Positions 15,692 to 23,629 of a stretch of 47,162 bases of DNA are shown in pieces. The stretch lies in assembly GCA_964449675.1 (NCBI GenBank), contig CAYVAR010000007.1:1-47162 (forward strand), given 5' to 3'. A program made the position numbers and the translations under genes. This DNA comes from CAYVAR01 sp964449675. Its GTDB lineage: Bacteria; Patescibacteriota; Microgenomatia; UBA10105; UBA927. Every line of letters starts with the position of its first letter. The stretch's first letter is position 1. The notes under the pieces are model-generated. The model had not been told where the DNA came from, ran no database searches, and saw nothing but the letters and a program-made list of their open reading frames with translations.

Positions 15692-15976
15692 ATGAAACGT
15701 CGTAGTCCTCAATTAGTTTGGGATGATTGGAATAATAGAGACCATATAAAAAAGCACTTAGTGACTGAAGATGAAATTGAGGAAGCGTATGCAAACGAAT
15801 TTGCGCGTTCTGATTCTTACAAAAAACGTGAAGCTATTTTTGGTTCAACATTATCTGGTAAGTTAATAACCATAGCAGTATCATATGCAAAACAAATAGA
15901 TCCATATGTGGTATCTGCCCGAGTAATGAGCGCGGGAGAAAGAAAAAAATATGTTCACAAGGCCAAAACCAATTAA
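15692..15976 (+). CDS. BrnT-like toxin
   Basis: A 94-residue protein of the BrnT type, a RelE-fold ribonuclease toxin. The N-terminus QLVWDDWNNRDHIKKHLVTE matches the usual W-D...N..KH pattern, and the C-terminus VVSARVMSAGERKKY matches the conserved (I/V)SAR..s..ER..Y end. Its 3' end overlaps the start of the next gene by 26 bp, the usual toxin-first layout of brnTA. A type II toxin-antitoxin pair is likely, self-repressed through the antitoxin. The match is by motif pattern only. Confidence 0.7.
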   Translation: MKRRSPQLVWDDWNNRDHIKKHLVTEDEIEEAYANEFARSDSYKKREAIFGSTLSGKLITIAVSYAKQIDPYVVSARVMSAGERKKYVHKAKTN

Positions 15977-16214
15977 ACCATTTAAAACCCTCGACGAGGA
16001 GGCAGAGTTCTGGGATACTCATGATATATCCGAGTTGGGTAAAGTACCCCTCATGAAGCTACCTCTCATCGAACCAGAAAAGGAGGAAGTCCTTTCTGTC
16101 CGGGTGCAACGCTCCGTTAAAGAACAGCTCACGAACATCGCGCGAAAAAAGGGCATCGGCGCTACAACCCTTGCCCGTATGTGGATCCTCGAGCGGCTTG
16201 GCGTGGGGGCCTGA
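15951..16214 (+). CDS. BrnA/CopG-like antitoxin
   Basis: An 87-residue antitoxin. The N-terminal stretch FKTLDEEAEFWDTHD is the conserved opening of the CopG-type antitoxin family that pairs with BrnT. The C-terminal half (VLSVRVQRSVKEQLTNIARK, then a helix) is a ribbon-helix-helix DNA-binding domain. It overlaps the toxin gene by 26 bp. It should bind and neutralise the toxin and repress the shared promoter. Confidence 0.75.
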   Translation: MFTRPKPIKPFKTLDEEAEFWDTHDISELGKVPLMKLPLIEPEKEEVLSVRVQRSVKEQLTNIARKKGIGATTLARMWILERLGVGA

Positions 16215-16259
16215 GGTATGCCAACTCCTGAATCGATTCACGAAATTGCAGAGTGCGAA

Positions 16260-16278
16260 ATCAAGGCCTGGCCTTGAT
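16260..16278. repeat. Short REP-like palindrome
   Basis: ATCAAGGCC-T-GGCCTTGAT, perfect. It shares the AAGGCCTGGCCTT core with the longer palindromes flanking the first RAYT gene. Confidence 0.8.
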
Positions 16279-16310
16279 TAGGTTTTTGTGGCGGCTCAAA
16301 CGGAAGTGTT

Positions 16311-16339
16311 AGCTTCGCAAGGCCTGGCCTTGCGAAGCT
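16311..16339. repeat. REP palindrome family A, full copy
   Basis: AGCTTCGCAAGGCC-T-GGCCTTGCGAAGCT, a perfect 29-bp palindrome identical to the copies at 20039-20067 and 20826-20854 beside the RAYT gene. Confidence 0.9.
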
Positions 16340-16387
16340 ACTTATTAATTACGGAAAGACCATTGTACTAGCCTATATCATTCGACT

Positions 16388-16393
16388 ATAATC
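16388..16393 (+). promoter_or_regulatory. -10 box of the sugar transferase gene
   Basis: TATAAT, 24 nt before ATG 16418. No convincing -35 box was seen. Confidence 0.4.
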
Positions 16394-16417
16394 CGCATAC
16401 ACTCTTGACTTTCACGT

Positions 16418-17278
16418 ATGGCGTTAACTGCAGAAATGCCCAGGCCATTAATTGCTGAATCTCAAACTGACGCTTTCAATCAAGCACCACTGCATGAAGG
16501 CAGGATTTTTCATGCTTTACGAAAGATCCATGCATTCGATGATATATACCCCTTTACCCTTCGAGGCGAGGAGTATCTGACAAGTGACTGGAAACGAGGC
16601 ATGGACCTGGTACTGGGGAGTTTGGCGATGATTCCGGCTGCACCTATTGTGGCAGGAGCAACACTTCTTACAAAAATAGAATCGCCGTATTTACCTGCGA
16701 TCATTACACAACAGCGGTACGGTCGAGAGTGGAATCTCTTTGGTATGTTGAAGATCCGAAGCATGAGAGATAATTATGAAGCCACAGGAGATATCGCTCC
16801 GACACGAGTTGGGAGAGTATTGCGGATAACAAGCATTGATGAGCTTCCTCAACTTATCAATGTACTATTTGGATACATGTCGCTTGTTGGCAGAAGGCCA
16901 ATTATTGACCAGTCACTGAGAAACATTTATGAGTTGATGCGAGGACACTTACCGTATATACGGGCAAGAAGACGGTTTGGATTTACGGATGAGGAGTGGA
17001 GAAGCGGCGAGTTGCCAGAAGAGACGAAACGAGAGATTCGCGAGTACGCTGATCTCGTCCGAGAAAAGACGCTGATGCGGTTTAGCCAATTTATAGAACG
17101 AAACACAGGGAGACCTGGAATCACTGGGTTATATCAAGTGCTCGGTCGCAGAATAGTACCCGAACATCAAAGGGTACGTCTGGATATATTCTATGAGCAG
17201 CACACGTCGTTGGGACTAGATCTGGCGATTCTTGCCGGTACACTCCCGGCGGTAGTTTCACGAAGCGGTGCGTTTTAA
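16418..17278 (+). CDS. Undecaprenyl-phosphate sugar phosphotransferase
   Basis: A bacterial sugar transferase (WcaJ/PglC/EpsL type) that moves a sugar-1-phosphate onto undecaprenyl phosphate to start a surface glycan. Family motifs are clear: KRGMDLVLGSLAMI (about residues 65-78), QQRYGREWNLFGMLKIRSM (about 94-112), TRVGRVLRITSIDELPQLIN, SLVGRRP, and RPGITGLYQVLGR with the C-terminal LDIFYEQHTSLGLDLAILAGT. It is the single-helix form with no large N-terminal membrane domain. A helical insertion of about 65 residues separates SLVGRRP from RPGITGL. The sugar is unknown. No glycan operon surrounds it. Confidence 0.9.
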   Translation: MALTAEMPRPLIAESQTDAFNQAPLHEGRIFHALRKIHAFDDIYPFTLRGEEYLTSDWKRGMDLVLGSLAMIPAAPIVAGATLLTKIESPYLPAIITQQRYGREWNLFGMLKIRSMRDNYEATGDIAPTRVGRVLRITSIDELPQLINVLFGYMSLVGRRPIIDQSLRNIYELMRGHLPYIRARRRFGFTDEEWRSGELPEETKREIREYADLVREKTLMRFSQFIERNTGRPGITGLYQVLGRRIVPEHQRVRLDIFYEQHTSLGLDLAILAGTLPAVVSRSGAF

Positions 17279-17440
17279 GATTGAACCCGCGAGTTCACAA
17301 AGTTCACAAACCCGACGGGTTGATTAGCTTCAAACCTTCTCTCTCTGTAATTGCTATAATTGGCACGCACGTGCGTGTCGAGTTAAGCAATTAGCAGATT
17401 CGCTTTAAATTCCACTCGACCGGTGGTTTACTCTAGCGAA

Positions 17441-17459
17441 ATCAAGGCCTGGCCTCGAT
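17441..17459. repeat. Short REP-like palindrome
   Basis: ATCAAGGCC-T-GGCCTCGAT, with one mismatch; same core as 16260-16278. Confidence 0.7.
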
Positions 17460-17532
17460 GAGACCACTGGAACAAGCTGGATGACGAAATTGAACGATTT
17501 TTAATCAAATACATGATACACTCCTCTACGAT

Positions 17533-17841
17533 ATGACTGCCGAAATCTATAACCGCACCCAAGTTGCCGAGCGTCTTGGCATTGGAACGGCTACGCTTAG
17601 GGGTTGGGAAAAAAGAGGATTACTTAGTCCAGAAATATCTGTCAGAGGGCACCAGGGGGAAGTGGTGGTGTATAGTTTTGAGATGCTTAAGCGGGCAGCG
17701 CTCATTCGGCAGCTACGAGAGCACGTGCCACCGTATACGTTTGATGAGATATCCGATTCGCTGAGAGATTCGGATTGTCTGGAGAGAAACAGTGATCTTA
17801 TACAAAGTCTCCTGGGTGAGGAGGAAGGTGGGGATACTTAG
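17533..17841 (+). CDS. MerR-type HTH regulator
   Basis: A 102-residue DNA-binding protein. Residues 5-75 form a MerR-like winged helix-turn-helix: YNRTQVAERLGIGTATLRGW followed by EKRGLLSPEISVRG, a wing, and Y.F..L..A..I..L. The remaining acidic tail is short and carries no effector domain or metal-binding cysteines. Its stop overlaps the stop of the convergent gene by 4 bp. No obvious target operon is adjacent. Confidence 0.75.
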   Translation: MTAEIYNRTQVAERLGIGTATLRGWEKRGLLSPEISVRGHQGEVVVYSFEMLKRAALIRQLREHVPPYTFDEISDSLRDSDCLERNSDLIQSLLGEEEGGDT

Positions 17842-18266
17842 TCAAGAGCATGGCGGACTTCGAGATCGCGAATAAAGGGTTTTACGACAAAGATATCATA
17901 TCCCTTTATCGATCTACCAAAGTGCGTAAGAGAAAAATGGGTAAGGAGATCACCGACGTCCGGATCGGTATCGGGTAGTGGTTCGTATTCCCGGTCCAAA
18001 ATATCTGATACAGCTTTCACGATACTTCGCATAGTTTCATCCCTGGCATCAAATGCAGCTGGGCTATACATGGAAAAAAGGTAAATACCTGGCGGGATTG
18101 ATGCTTGTGTGTCATCTGTGACGCTAATGAAATATACTTCGTTGTCATCTTTGAGTCGTATGGGAGCGGAGATAAATATTCCATCGATACCTTCTTCGTT
18201 TTCAGGGAGCCTTCGAATTCGACTGTGCCAATTATTCCAGAGACCTGCGTGGATATGTTCTGTCAT
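17838..18266 (-). CDS. Protein of unknown function
   Basis: A 142-residue soluble acidic protein beginning MTEHIHAGLWNNWHSRIRRL. It has no membrane segment or recognisable catalytic motif; a central beta-rich stretch (EVYFISVTDDTQASIPPGIY) suggests a compact fold. It is convergent with the MerR-type gene, with a 4-bp overlap of stop codons. Reading-frame quality and the tight packing support a real gene. Confidence 0.6.
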   Translation of the reverse strand: MTEHIHAGLWNNWHSRIRRLPENEEGIDGIFISAPIRLKDDNEVYFISVTDDTQASIPPGIYLFSMYSPAAFDARDETMRSIVKAVSDILDREYEPLPDTDPDVGDLLTHFSLTHFGRSIKGYDIFVVKPFIRDLEVRHALD

Positions 18267-18402
18267 ACATAAGACTTAGAAACAACGAGCTGATGAAGGC
18301 TGTGCTTTATTATAGCTTATAGAGACAACATCGAAACATTAAAAGGGTAGGAAAAATTGTCTGAGTATAATCGGTAAGGTAAATTACAATTAAACCTATA
18401 GT

Positions 18403-18431
18403 TTGACACATTTCACTTCGTTGATTACAAT
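18403..18431 (+). promoter_or_regulatory. Near-consensus promoter
   Basis: TTGACA (18403-18408), 17-bp spacer, TACAAT (18426-18431), giving a leader of about 200 nt before the zinc-ribbon gene. Confidence 0.75.
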
Positions 18432-18441
18432 AGTATTATCT

Positions 18442-18482
18442 AAGAAATAGTTCAGGCAAATCGCTGCCTGATTTTTATTTCT
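18442..18482 (+). terminator. Terminator-like hairpin just after the promoter
   Basis: AAGAAATA and CAGGCA pair with TGCCTG and TATTTCTT, with ATTTTTATTT following the inner stem. Its position at the very 5' end of the transcript suggests attenuation. Confidence 0.55.
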
Positions 18483-18525
18483 TGGATAATAATATTTGCT
18501 CTTTGAAATTCTTGCAGAAATAATA

Positions 18526-18582
18526 AAGGTTACGGAGCAGAAGGGACTGACACTGATTCGGTCTTTCCTGTCCCGTAACCTT
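18526..18582. ncRNA. Leader hairpin
   Basis: AAGGTTACGG (18526-18535) and CCGTAACCTT (18573-18582) are exact reverse complements, enclosing a 37-nt loop that can fold further. Confidence 0.5.
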
Positions 18583-18644
18583 AAACGCTTGGGAATGAGC
18601 GGGACCCAGAGGGAATGCGTTAAGGACAATGACATGGAGGATTT

Positions 18645-18860
18645 ATGGCAATACCAAAGAAAAGGAAAGTTGTAACTGAAGTAGGCTGTTCTTGTGTTTA
18701 CAGCAAGTATCCCACTACATGTAGTACCTGTGGTGGGACCGGTGTTGAACCAGGTACATCTGCAGCGAAGTGCCCAACATGCAATGGAACAAAAAGGCAT
18801 GGTGTGGCAGAAATCAGGAAAAATCTGAATAAGAATTGTCCTATCCACGGAACCGATTAG
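18645..18860 (+). CDS. Small DnaJ-like zinc-ribbon protein
   Basis: A 71-residue protein beginning MAIPKKRKVV. It has a basic N-terminus, then CSC, CSTCGGTG and CPTCNGTK, then a final NCPIHG. The CxxCxG-type repeats resemble half of a DnaJ zinc finger. ATG 18645 is preceded by GGAGG. The gene stands alone with a strong promoter, a long structured leader and a chain of hairpins downstream, so its expression is probably regulated at RNA level. Function unknown; RNA or protein binding through zinc is plausible. Confidence 0.7.
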   Translation: MAIPKKRKVVTEVGCSCVYSKYPTTCSTCGGTGVEPGTSAAKCPTCNGTKRHGVAEIRKNLNKNCPIHGTD

Positions 18861-19115
18861 TCTCAACAATTAAATAACTTGGGGTGCGTGAGCCCCGTTA
18901 CCCCTTACGCCAGTAAGGCTTAACGAGAGCAATCTCGTTTATGGCCTTTTATCAATGAATCCGCGATGGATTCAATAAATTCTGCAAGATAAGGAGCAAA
19001 AAGAGCATGACAGGAGAAAAAAAACGGTTGCGGCCAATGCGCAAATGTCTGGATATCCGGACCGCAACCCCACCTTTCACCGACTATGCTCTTTTTTGTG
19101 GCAGTTGCCGAGTCC
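18861..19115. ncRNA. Chain of hairpins after the zinc-ribbon gene
   Basis: In order: AACGAGA-GCAA-TCTCGTT (GNRA tetraloop, about 18921-18938), TGAATCC-GCGAT-GGATTCA (about 18955-18973), and a large stem AAAAAGAGCAT / ATGCTCTTTTTT (about 18997-19097). The large stem encloses GGTTGCGG/CCGCAACC and ends in a T run. It could be a 3' UTR with terminator or a small structured RNA. Confidence 0.45.
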
Positions 19116-19222
19116 GCGAGGCTTACTGCCATATATGGTGAGATACAAAGTATCTAATCCATTTGTTAGAGTACAAGGGTAAGGTAATAGTTTTTGAGAT
19201 TTATAAAGTTAAACAAGTACGA

Positions 19223-19228
19223 TATAAT
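19223..19228 (+). promoter_or_regulatory. -10 box, leaderless arrangement
   Basis: TATAAT, 8 nt before ATG 19237. Confidence 0.55.
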
Positions 19229-19236
19229 CGACCCCT

Positions 19237-20007
19237 ATGTTACCTGCTATTGAGCAAGCGCTTGCGAATAAATACGATGGGTCGACGGCAAACGCACATC
19301 AGCAAATTATCGATACATTATCATGGAGGCTTCGTTTTCAAGATATACAAAGTGACGTACGGAGCGCATTCCGAAGGATCGATAAATTTACCTTTCTTAT
19401 ACCTCTTTGGGATTACCTAGATCACCACCCCAAACTAAAACCTATAGATATCGTAGAAAATGTTAAAAGTGGTATCAAAGAAGAACAAGTCATTATTTGG
19501 TCTGATGGGACAAGCACGATCAATACAACCGATACATACCTTATGATCCGTATGGTCGACGCAGGAGTTTCAGATGATAGTAATCTGCGCAAACGCGCCC
19601 TTGTCGTGGGGTCGGGGAGTGGATATGTACCGGCGATCCTTGAGCGTTTAGGTTTTAGCGAGATCATTGGTATCGAGCTCATACCTGAGCTTGCTGATAT
19701 GAGTCGGCAATCACTTACAACGCTCGGATATTCCCGCTCAACGATCCTAGTGGGCAATGCAGCAGAAGTTATAGAAGGACGCGGGGAGTTTGACACCATC
19801 TTGGTTTTTGCATCCCTCGGAGATTTTCAATTTGTGGATTTGTTTCGAAGCCACCTCGCAAACGGTGGGCAAATGGTTGCGCCAATTGGACCGCCGGATC
19901 GTGGGATCCTCACACAAATAACCCGTGTGGGTGCGGTTTCGATGGAGTACACGAGTCGTCGCCTGGCTGATGTGGCGTTCACGCCGTTTATTGGTCCTGA
20001 GGAATAA
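19237..20007 (+). CDS. PCMT-like SAM methyltransferase (paralogue 1)
   Basis: A 256-residue methyltransferase related to protein-L-isoaspartate O-methyltransferase, which repairs damaged Asp/Asn. The SAM-binding motif I is ALVVGSGSGYVPAILERLG (about residues 123-141), followed by IIGIELIPELADMSRQSL and an acidic-loop region DTILVFASL. Upstream, IIWSDGTSTINTTDTYLMIR takes the place of the usual substrate loop, so true isoaspartate repair is uncertain. A paralogue with the same architecture lies at 21861. A family A REP palindrome and a RAYT gene follow directly. Confidence 0.75.
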   Translation: MLPAIEQALANKYDGSTANAHQQIIDTLSWRLRFQDIQSDVRSAFRRIDKFTFLIPLWDYLDHHPKLKPIDIVENVKSGIKEEQVIIWSDGTSTINTTDTYLMIRMVDAGVSDDSNLRKRALVVGSGSGYVPAILERLGFSEIIGIELIPELADMSRQSLTTLGYSRSTILVGNAAEVIEGRGEFDTILVFASLGDFQFVDLFRSHLANGGQMVAPIGPPDRGILTQITRVGAVSMEYTSRRLADVAFTPFIGPEE

Positions 20008-20038
20008 AATTTCTGTTATTCAAATAACACTGGAATTT

Positions 20039-20067
20039 AGCTTCGCAAGGCCTGGCCTTGCGAAGCT
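20039..20067. repeat. REP palindrome family A upstream of RAYT 1
   Basis: AGCTTCGCAAGGCC-T-GGCCTTGCGAAGCT, perfect, 25 bp before the RAYT start codon. Confidence 0.9.
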
Positions 20068-20092
20068 GGAAAATTTATGGTTTAATAGTCGT

Positions 20093-20812
20093 ATGCCAGC
20101 AAAACATCGAATCAAAGAATATGATGAGGACGCATGGTATCACCTATTCAATCGAGGAGTAGAGAAACAGCGCATTTTTCGAGATGAACAGGATTATGCA
20201 GTTATTCTTTCGTATCTCAAGACATATCTTGAACCGAAAGATGAGGAACAATTACGCAAAGTTTTAGCCAGCCCGGCATCAGGATGGCGTGAGAAAAACG
20301 TAGCCATAAAACTCCTACGACTCAATAATTTCCATGAAGATTTGATGCTTTGTGCATATTGTTTGATGCCGAACCATTTTCATCTCCTGGTACATCAAAG
20401 AAAGTCTGACACTATAGATCGTTTTGTTAATTCTATTGGAACGCGATTTAGTATGTATTTCAATAAAAAATACAAACGAATAGGGCCGCTGTTTCAAGGA
20501 GTATATAAGGCAGTCCGCATCACGAGCGATGAGCAGCTACTTTATCTTACGCGCTATATTCATAGAAATCCTTTTTCTCTTCCTTTTGCAAAAAAATTAG
20601 CTTCGCAAGGCCAGGCCTTGAGAAGCTGGAGTTATAGTTCATATCATGAATATCTTTCCTTAAGGAACACCTCATGGGTTAAGCCTCAAGAAATATTATC
20701 TCAGTTTAGTGAAAAAGGGTGGACATCTTATCAAGGGTTTGTGGAAGACAAAGCTTTAGAGGAAATAGCGGTAAAGATTATTGGAAATTCCACAATCGAT
20801 GATGAATTTTAA
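20093..20812 (+). CDS. REP-associated tyrosine transposase (RAYT 1)
   Basis: A 239-residue Y1 single-strand transposase of the TnpA-REP family. It has the opening YHLFNRGVEKQRIF, the metal-binding HxH in MPNHFHLLV (about residues 93-101), and the YFNKKYKRIGPLFQGVYKAV block with YIHRNP. Start chosen at ATG 20093; an upstream extension would run through the palindrome. Perfect copies of palindrome A flank the gene at 20039-20067 and 20826-20854. A third, slightly changed copy lies inside the gene in frame (20599-20627, encoding LASQGQALRS). RAYTs are thought to mobilise REP sequences, so this palindrome is presumably its own substrate. The gene seems intact apart from the extra 10 residues. Confidence 0.88.
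   Translation: MPAKHRIKEYDEDAWYHLFNRGVEKQRIFRDEQDYAVILSYLKTYLEPKDEEQLRKVLASPASGWREKNVAIKLLRLNNFHEDLMLCAYCLMPNHFHLLVHQRKSDTIDRFVNSIGTRFSMYFNKKYKRIGPLFQGVYKAVRITSDEQLLYLTRYIHRNPFSLPFAKKLASQGQALRSWSYSSYHEYLSLRNTSWVKPQEILSQFSEKGWTSYQGFVEDKALEEIAVKIIGNSTIDDEF
20599..20627. repeat. REP palindrome family A inside RAYT 1
   Basis: AGCTTCGCAAGGCC-A-GGCCTTGAGAAGCT, nearly palindromic, encoding LASQGQALRS between the YIHRNP block and the C-terminal WSYSSYHEYL motif. Confidence 0.85.
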
Positions 20813-20825
20813 AAAGTATAAAATT

Positions 20826-20854
20826 AGCTTCGCAAGGCCTGGCCTTGCGAAGCT
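20826..20854. repeat. REP palindrome family A downstream of RAYT 1
   Basis: The same perfect 29-mer; the palindrome extends to 37 bp (20822-20858) with AATT on each side. Confidence 0.9.
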
Positions 20855-20858
20855 AATT

Positions 20859-21179
20859 GCGAAGTTATAGTCAATGTATTCATTAATTGTAGGTGAGGTT
20901 ATATCAAACACAATGCGGCCTTGGTATGGTTTGCGGATGGCATAAGAGTAGTCGTCCTGCCAGTCTCTGCGCGGGAACGTGCAACGAAAATGACTGTATT
21001 TCCTTTCTCGTCGATGGCAGTGTTTGGGCCAGCTTTTTCTTTGAGCTTATCAAGTTACGTCGGTGGAAATAAAACTATTTGGGCAAGTCGACAACCCTCT
21101 GGTATGCCTCTGCAGATACTTATAACGCCAGTTTCTGTTTCGATGGAACACAAGCGAATTTCTTTGCACGCAATAAGCG
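20859..21179. other. Region without a supported gene
   Basis: About 320 bases after the REP palindrome. A minus-strand frame near its middle looks weakly protein-like (IDEKGNTVIFVARSRAETGR) but is broken by stops on both sides. It may be a decayed gene; I could not assign it. Confidence 0.3.
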
Positions 21180-21779
21180 TCATTTTTTCCCATTGGTCGG
21201 GGCAAGGGATTGTTCAACAGCCTGGCCTAGCTTTACCAGCGGTTCTTTGACGACTTGGGGAAGCGAAGACTGTTCCCCTTTGAGCTGATCTTCGAGCCTG
21301 CGCTCAATGTAGGAGGTATCGATGTCTTTAAGCATTGATGTAAGCTCCGGATCTTCTTTTCCTTTCACCCCTAAGTGGGTATGGATATCAGAAAGGAGAT
21401 GGAGCGCCTTAGTAAGCTCCCGCTCAGTGATGAGGTTAACTTGGAGATCAAGTTCTTCACGAAGTGAGGAGATGAAGCTTTGCCGGTTTTGGCTCATAAG
21501 GACGATAATGGTTAAAAATATCGCTTCCAGGGATACGATCATCGTAAGAAGGATAAAAGGGTAGGGATCAAAAATATCAATCGCAGGTTGCAGGTATCCT
21601 AAGTTGATCCCTAGCCAAATAGAAAAAAAGAGTATATTCGCAGTAAAAAAGGCGAGAGAGCCAAACTGACTGGTAAGGCTATCAGCGATGCGCACGGAAA
21701 AGGAGCGCTTCTTGAGCGCCTTGGCTTCAAGACTTCGTATAATCTGCCGCGTCGACCGACCACTATTTTGTTCTGCCAT
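21180..21779 (-). CDS. DUF1003 membrane protein
   Basis: A 199-residue membrane protein matching the DUF1003 family: a soluble N-terminus, ADSLTSQFGSLAFFTANILF, then two close helices with FDPYPFILLTMIVSLEAIF between and within them, and LMSQNRQS after. A charged helical C-terminal tail (about 80 residues) follows. The family's function is unknown. The gene is monocistronic, with a promoter of its own (TTGTTA, 17 bp, TAGATT) ending 6 nt before ATG 21779. Confidence 0.85.
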   Translation of the reverse strand: MAEQNSGRSTRQIIRSLEAKALKKRSFSVRIADSLTSQFGSLAFFTANILFFSIWLGINLGYLQPAIDIFDPYPFILLTMIVSLEAIFLTIIVLMSQNRQSFISSLREELDLQVNLITERELTKALHLLSDIHTHLGVKGKEDPELTSMLKDIDTSYIERRLEDQLKGEQSSLPQVVKEPLVKLGQAVEQSLAPTNGKK

Positions 21780-21785
21780 ACTACT

Positions 21786-21814
21786 AATCTAAAACGAAAA
21801 ACAGACAATAACAA
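21786..21814 (-). promoter_or_regulatory. Promoter of the DUF1003 gene, leaderless
   Basis: Minus strand TTGTTA, 17-bp spacer, TAGATT (21791-21786), 6 nt before the start codon. Confidence 0.5.
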
Positions 21815-21846
21815 GAAGCGATTATATAAATTAGCGATTTTATTGC

Positions 21847-21852
21847 TATAAT
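21847..21852 (+). promoter_or_regulatory. -10 box, leaderless arrangement
   Basis: TATAAT, 8 nt before ATG 21861, matching the spacing of the paralogue at 19237. Confidence 0.55.
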
Positions 21853-21860
21853 ATGCTTCT

Positions 21861-22664
21861 ATGTTGCCAGCGCTTCATAACCAAATCAACGATGTTACCG
21901 GTGGTCATCCTGAGAATGCCCATGAGATAGCTGATAAACATCGTAGACAATATTTTGCAAGTATAGAACTCCCAATATCAGAAGAAGTTTTTACCGCAAT
22001 GGATACAATTCCTCGAGTTTCTTTCTTAGAGCCTATACTGAAAATTATTGATGCTTCATCCGACGATGGTGTGGGGTTATTTAGGACAGCATTGAGTGGT
22101 TTAGTCGCTCAACACGTTATCGAGGGAGAAACTGTGCCTATATGGATAATAGATGATCTATATATAAATGCCACAGATACGGTCATTGTGGCAGAAATGA
22201 TTGATAGGACTTTGCCTGAAGATCCTGCTCGTCGGGGCAGGGCACTCGTTGTTGGATCAGGGAGCGGATATGTGCCGGCGGTGCTCCAAGAGCTCGGATT
22301 TCGTGAAGTCATCGGAATTGAACGGATAGAAGAATTAGCCGGAATCAGTAAAGAGAGTCTTCATAATCACGGGTATGATAGGGTAGAGATCATCACGGGT
22401 AATGCCGCAGCCTATATAGACCAATTAGGACAGTTTGATGCAATTTTGGTATTTGCCGAATTAGATTCTGAAAATAGTGAACACTTAACATTTTTGTACC
22501 AAATATTAATGTGTATAACTCCGGAGGGTCGGATTATCGTACCGTTTAAATATGGAGACACCTCTCAGGTTATCCAAATAGAGTGTAGAGAATCTGGTGC
22601 GGAGCGTCAATTTTTTCAGGTAAGTGTCGGGAGCGTTCCCTTTACACCGTTTATGACTGAATAG
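21861..22664 (+). CDS. PCMT-like SAM methyltransferase (paralogue 2)
   Basis: A 267-residue paralogue of the protein at 19237. Both begin MLPA, share the central ALVVGSGSGYVPA.L..LGF motif followed by GIE.I.ELA, and end in a PFTPF-type tail. The SAM motif is near residues 129-145, followed by DAILVFAELDSENSEHL. The upstream substrate region is IWIIDDLYINATDTVIVAEM. Both have a TATAAT 8 nt before the start, so promoter and gene were probably duplicated together, with a RAYT and the DUF1003 gene now between them. Substrate uncertain. Confidence 0.75.
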   Translation: MLPALHNQINDVTGGHPENAHEIADKHRRQYFASIELPISEEVFTAMDTIPRVSFLEPILKIIDASSDDGVGLFRTALSGLVAQHVIEGETVPIWIIDDLYINATDTVIVAEMIDRTLPEDPARRGRALVVGSGSGYVPAVLQELGFREVIGIERIEELAGISKESLHNHGYDRVEIITGNAAAYIDQLGQFDAILVFAELDSENSEHLTFLYQILMCITPEGRIIVPFKYGDTSQVIQIECRESGAERQFFQVSVGSVPFTPFMTE

Positions 22665-22741
22665 ATTATAATATCTATCTACTTGTTGCCAGAAAAATTG
22701 TATCGTGATATAGTAGGTATAGAAATTCTGCCACATAACGT

Positions 22742-23350
22742 ATGTCTGGTTGGCGAAAAGAAGAGCTACGAATAATTTCACCAGAAGAAGCAAAGGGATT
22801 TCCCAGTGATGCAGAAATAAGAGCTGCGTTAGCGAATGTACAATTTTTTGGTGACTCCGGGCCTATATCACCGGAAGCACTACGACTCCATTATGTCTCC
22901 GGCGCAGGGCTTCCAGGTGTTCCAGAGCGCATACCGGTTATTATCGTTGCACCTGGGGACGTTGTACTTCACGCAGAGAGCAGTAGAAATCGTATTATTG
23001 TTTCTGATGAAGATGCGATGGGTTTTAAGACAAAAGTACTTAGCTTTCATCATGGATTTGCAATCTCGAGTGGTGGAAGATTAGCTGCTGAAACTATATC
23101 CGAACTTGGTACGACGAGTATAACAAGAAACCACGATCAAGACGGAGACTCTCGTGCAAGTTTTGCATACTCTGATCAATGTGTTCTTACACCCGACGGA
23201 TCACTGTACATTGGGCCCGGCACACCTAATATCGCTTACGTCATGATGTTTGTAGGTATGACCGGTATTGTACCGGGTTTGCATGGACCATATGACGACA
23301 AAGATCTTCAATTAGGCGGAACAGTTGTTGTAAATGCGCAAATGGAATAA
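22742..23350 (+). CDS. Protein of unknown function
   Basis: A 202-residue soluble protein beginning MSGWRKEELRIISPEEAKGF. It looks beta-rich in the middle (IPVIIVAPGDVVLHAESSRN) and glycine-rich near the end (GMTGIVPGLHGPYDDK). No membrane segment, signal peptide or known motif was found. It follows the second PCMT-like gene by 77 bp on the same strand and could be co-transcribed. It is convergent with the next, minus-strand pair. Confidence 0.6.
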   Translation: MSGWRKEELRIISPEEAKGFPSDAEIRAALANVQFFGDSGPISPEALRLHYVSGAGLPGVPERIPVIIVAPGDVVLHAESSRNRIIVSDEDAMGFKTKVLSFHHGFAISSGGRLAAETISELGTTSITRNHDQDGDSRASFAYSDQCVLTPDGSLYIGPGTPNIAYVMMFVGMTGIVPGLHGPYDDKDLQLGGTVVVNAQME

Positions 23351-23384
23351 CTTCATAGGGAAAATTATTCTTCCATATCAGAAT

Positions 23385-23627
23385 TCACCGGAATAAAAAC
23401 AGTTGTTGAGCTTCCACACACACACAGGTCCAGGTTCCTATACCGCCAATTTCTTCCATAATATCATTCGCATAAACGAGTAGATTGACTACGTTGCATG
23501 GATCTCCTTGGGGAGTAGTATGCGCTACTACGACCCATGAAAAATTTTCGCACGGTGCATCGTTTTCTTCTGGCGGTGGCATAGCCATAATTTGTAAGAA
23601 TGATGGATAACTCTCATGTAAAAACAT
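23385..23627 (-). CDS. Small protein of unknown function
   Basis: An 80-residue protein beginning MFLHESYPSFLQIMAMPPPE. It has three to four cysteines (APCENF, DPCNVV, WTCVCVE) that could bind metal or form disulfides. Its ATG at 23627 lies 2 nt after the stop of the upstream methyltransferase-like gene, so the two are translationally coupled. No family recognised. Confidence 0.55.
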   Translation of the reverse strand: MFLHESYPSFLQIMAMPPPEENDAPCENFSWVVVAHTTPQGDPCNVVNLLVYANDIMEEIGGIGTWTCVCVEAQQLFLFR

Positions 23628-23629
23628 AC

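Larger units (their letters stand above)
18267..18644. other. Promoter and structured leader of the small zinc-ribbon gene
   Basis: About 380 bases with a near-consensus promoter (18403-18431), an immediate terminator-like hairpin (18442-18482) and a second hairpin (18526-18582). Then comes a GGAGG ribosome binding site just before ATG 18645. No reading frame was credible here. Confidence 0.6.

Noticed and set aside
18920..19132. Minus-strand open frame of 70 codons
   Set aside because: It runs through the paired arms of hairpins and a terminator stem; the RNA structure explains the sequence better.
20921..21250. Plus-strand open frame of 109 codons
   Set aside because: Its end overlaps the well-supported DUF1003 gene on the other strand, and it has no start signal or recognisable domain.
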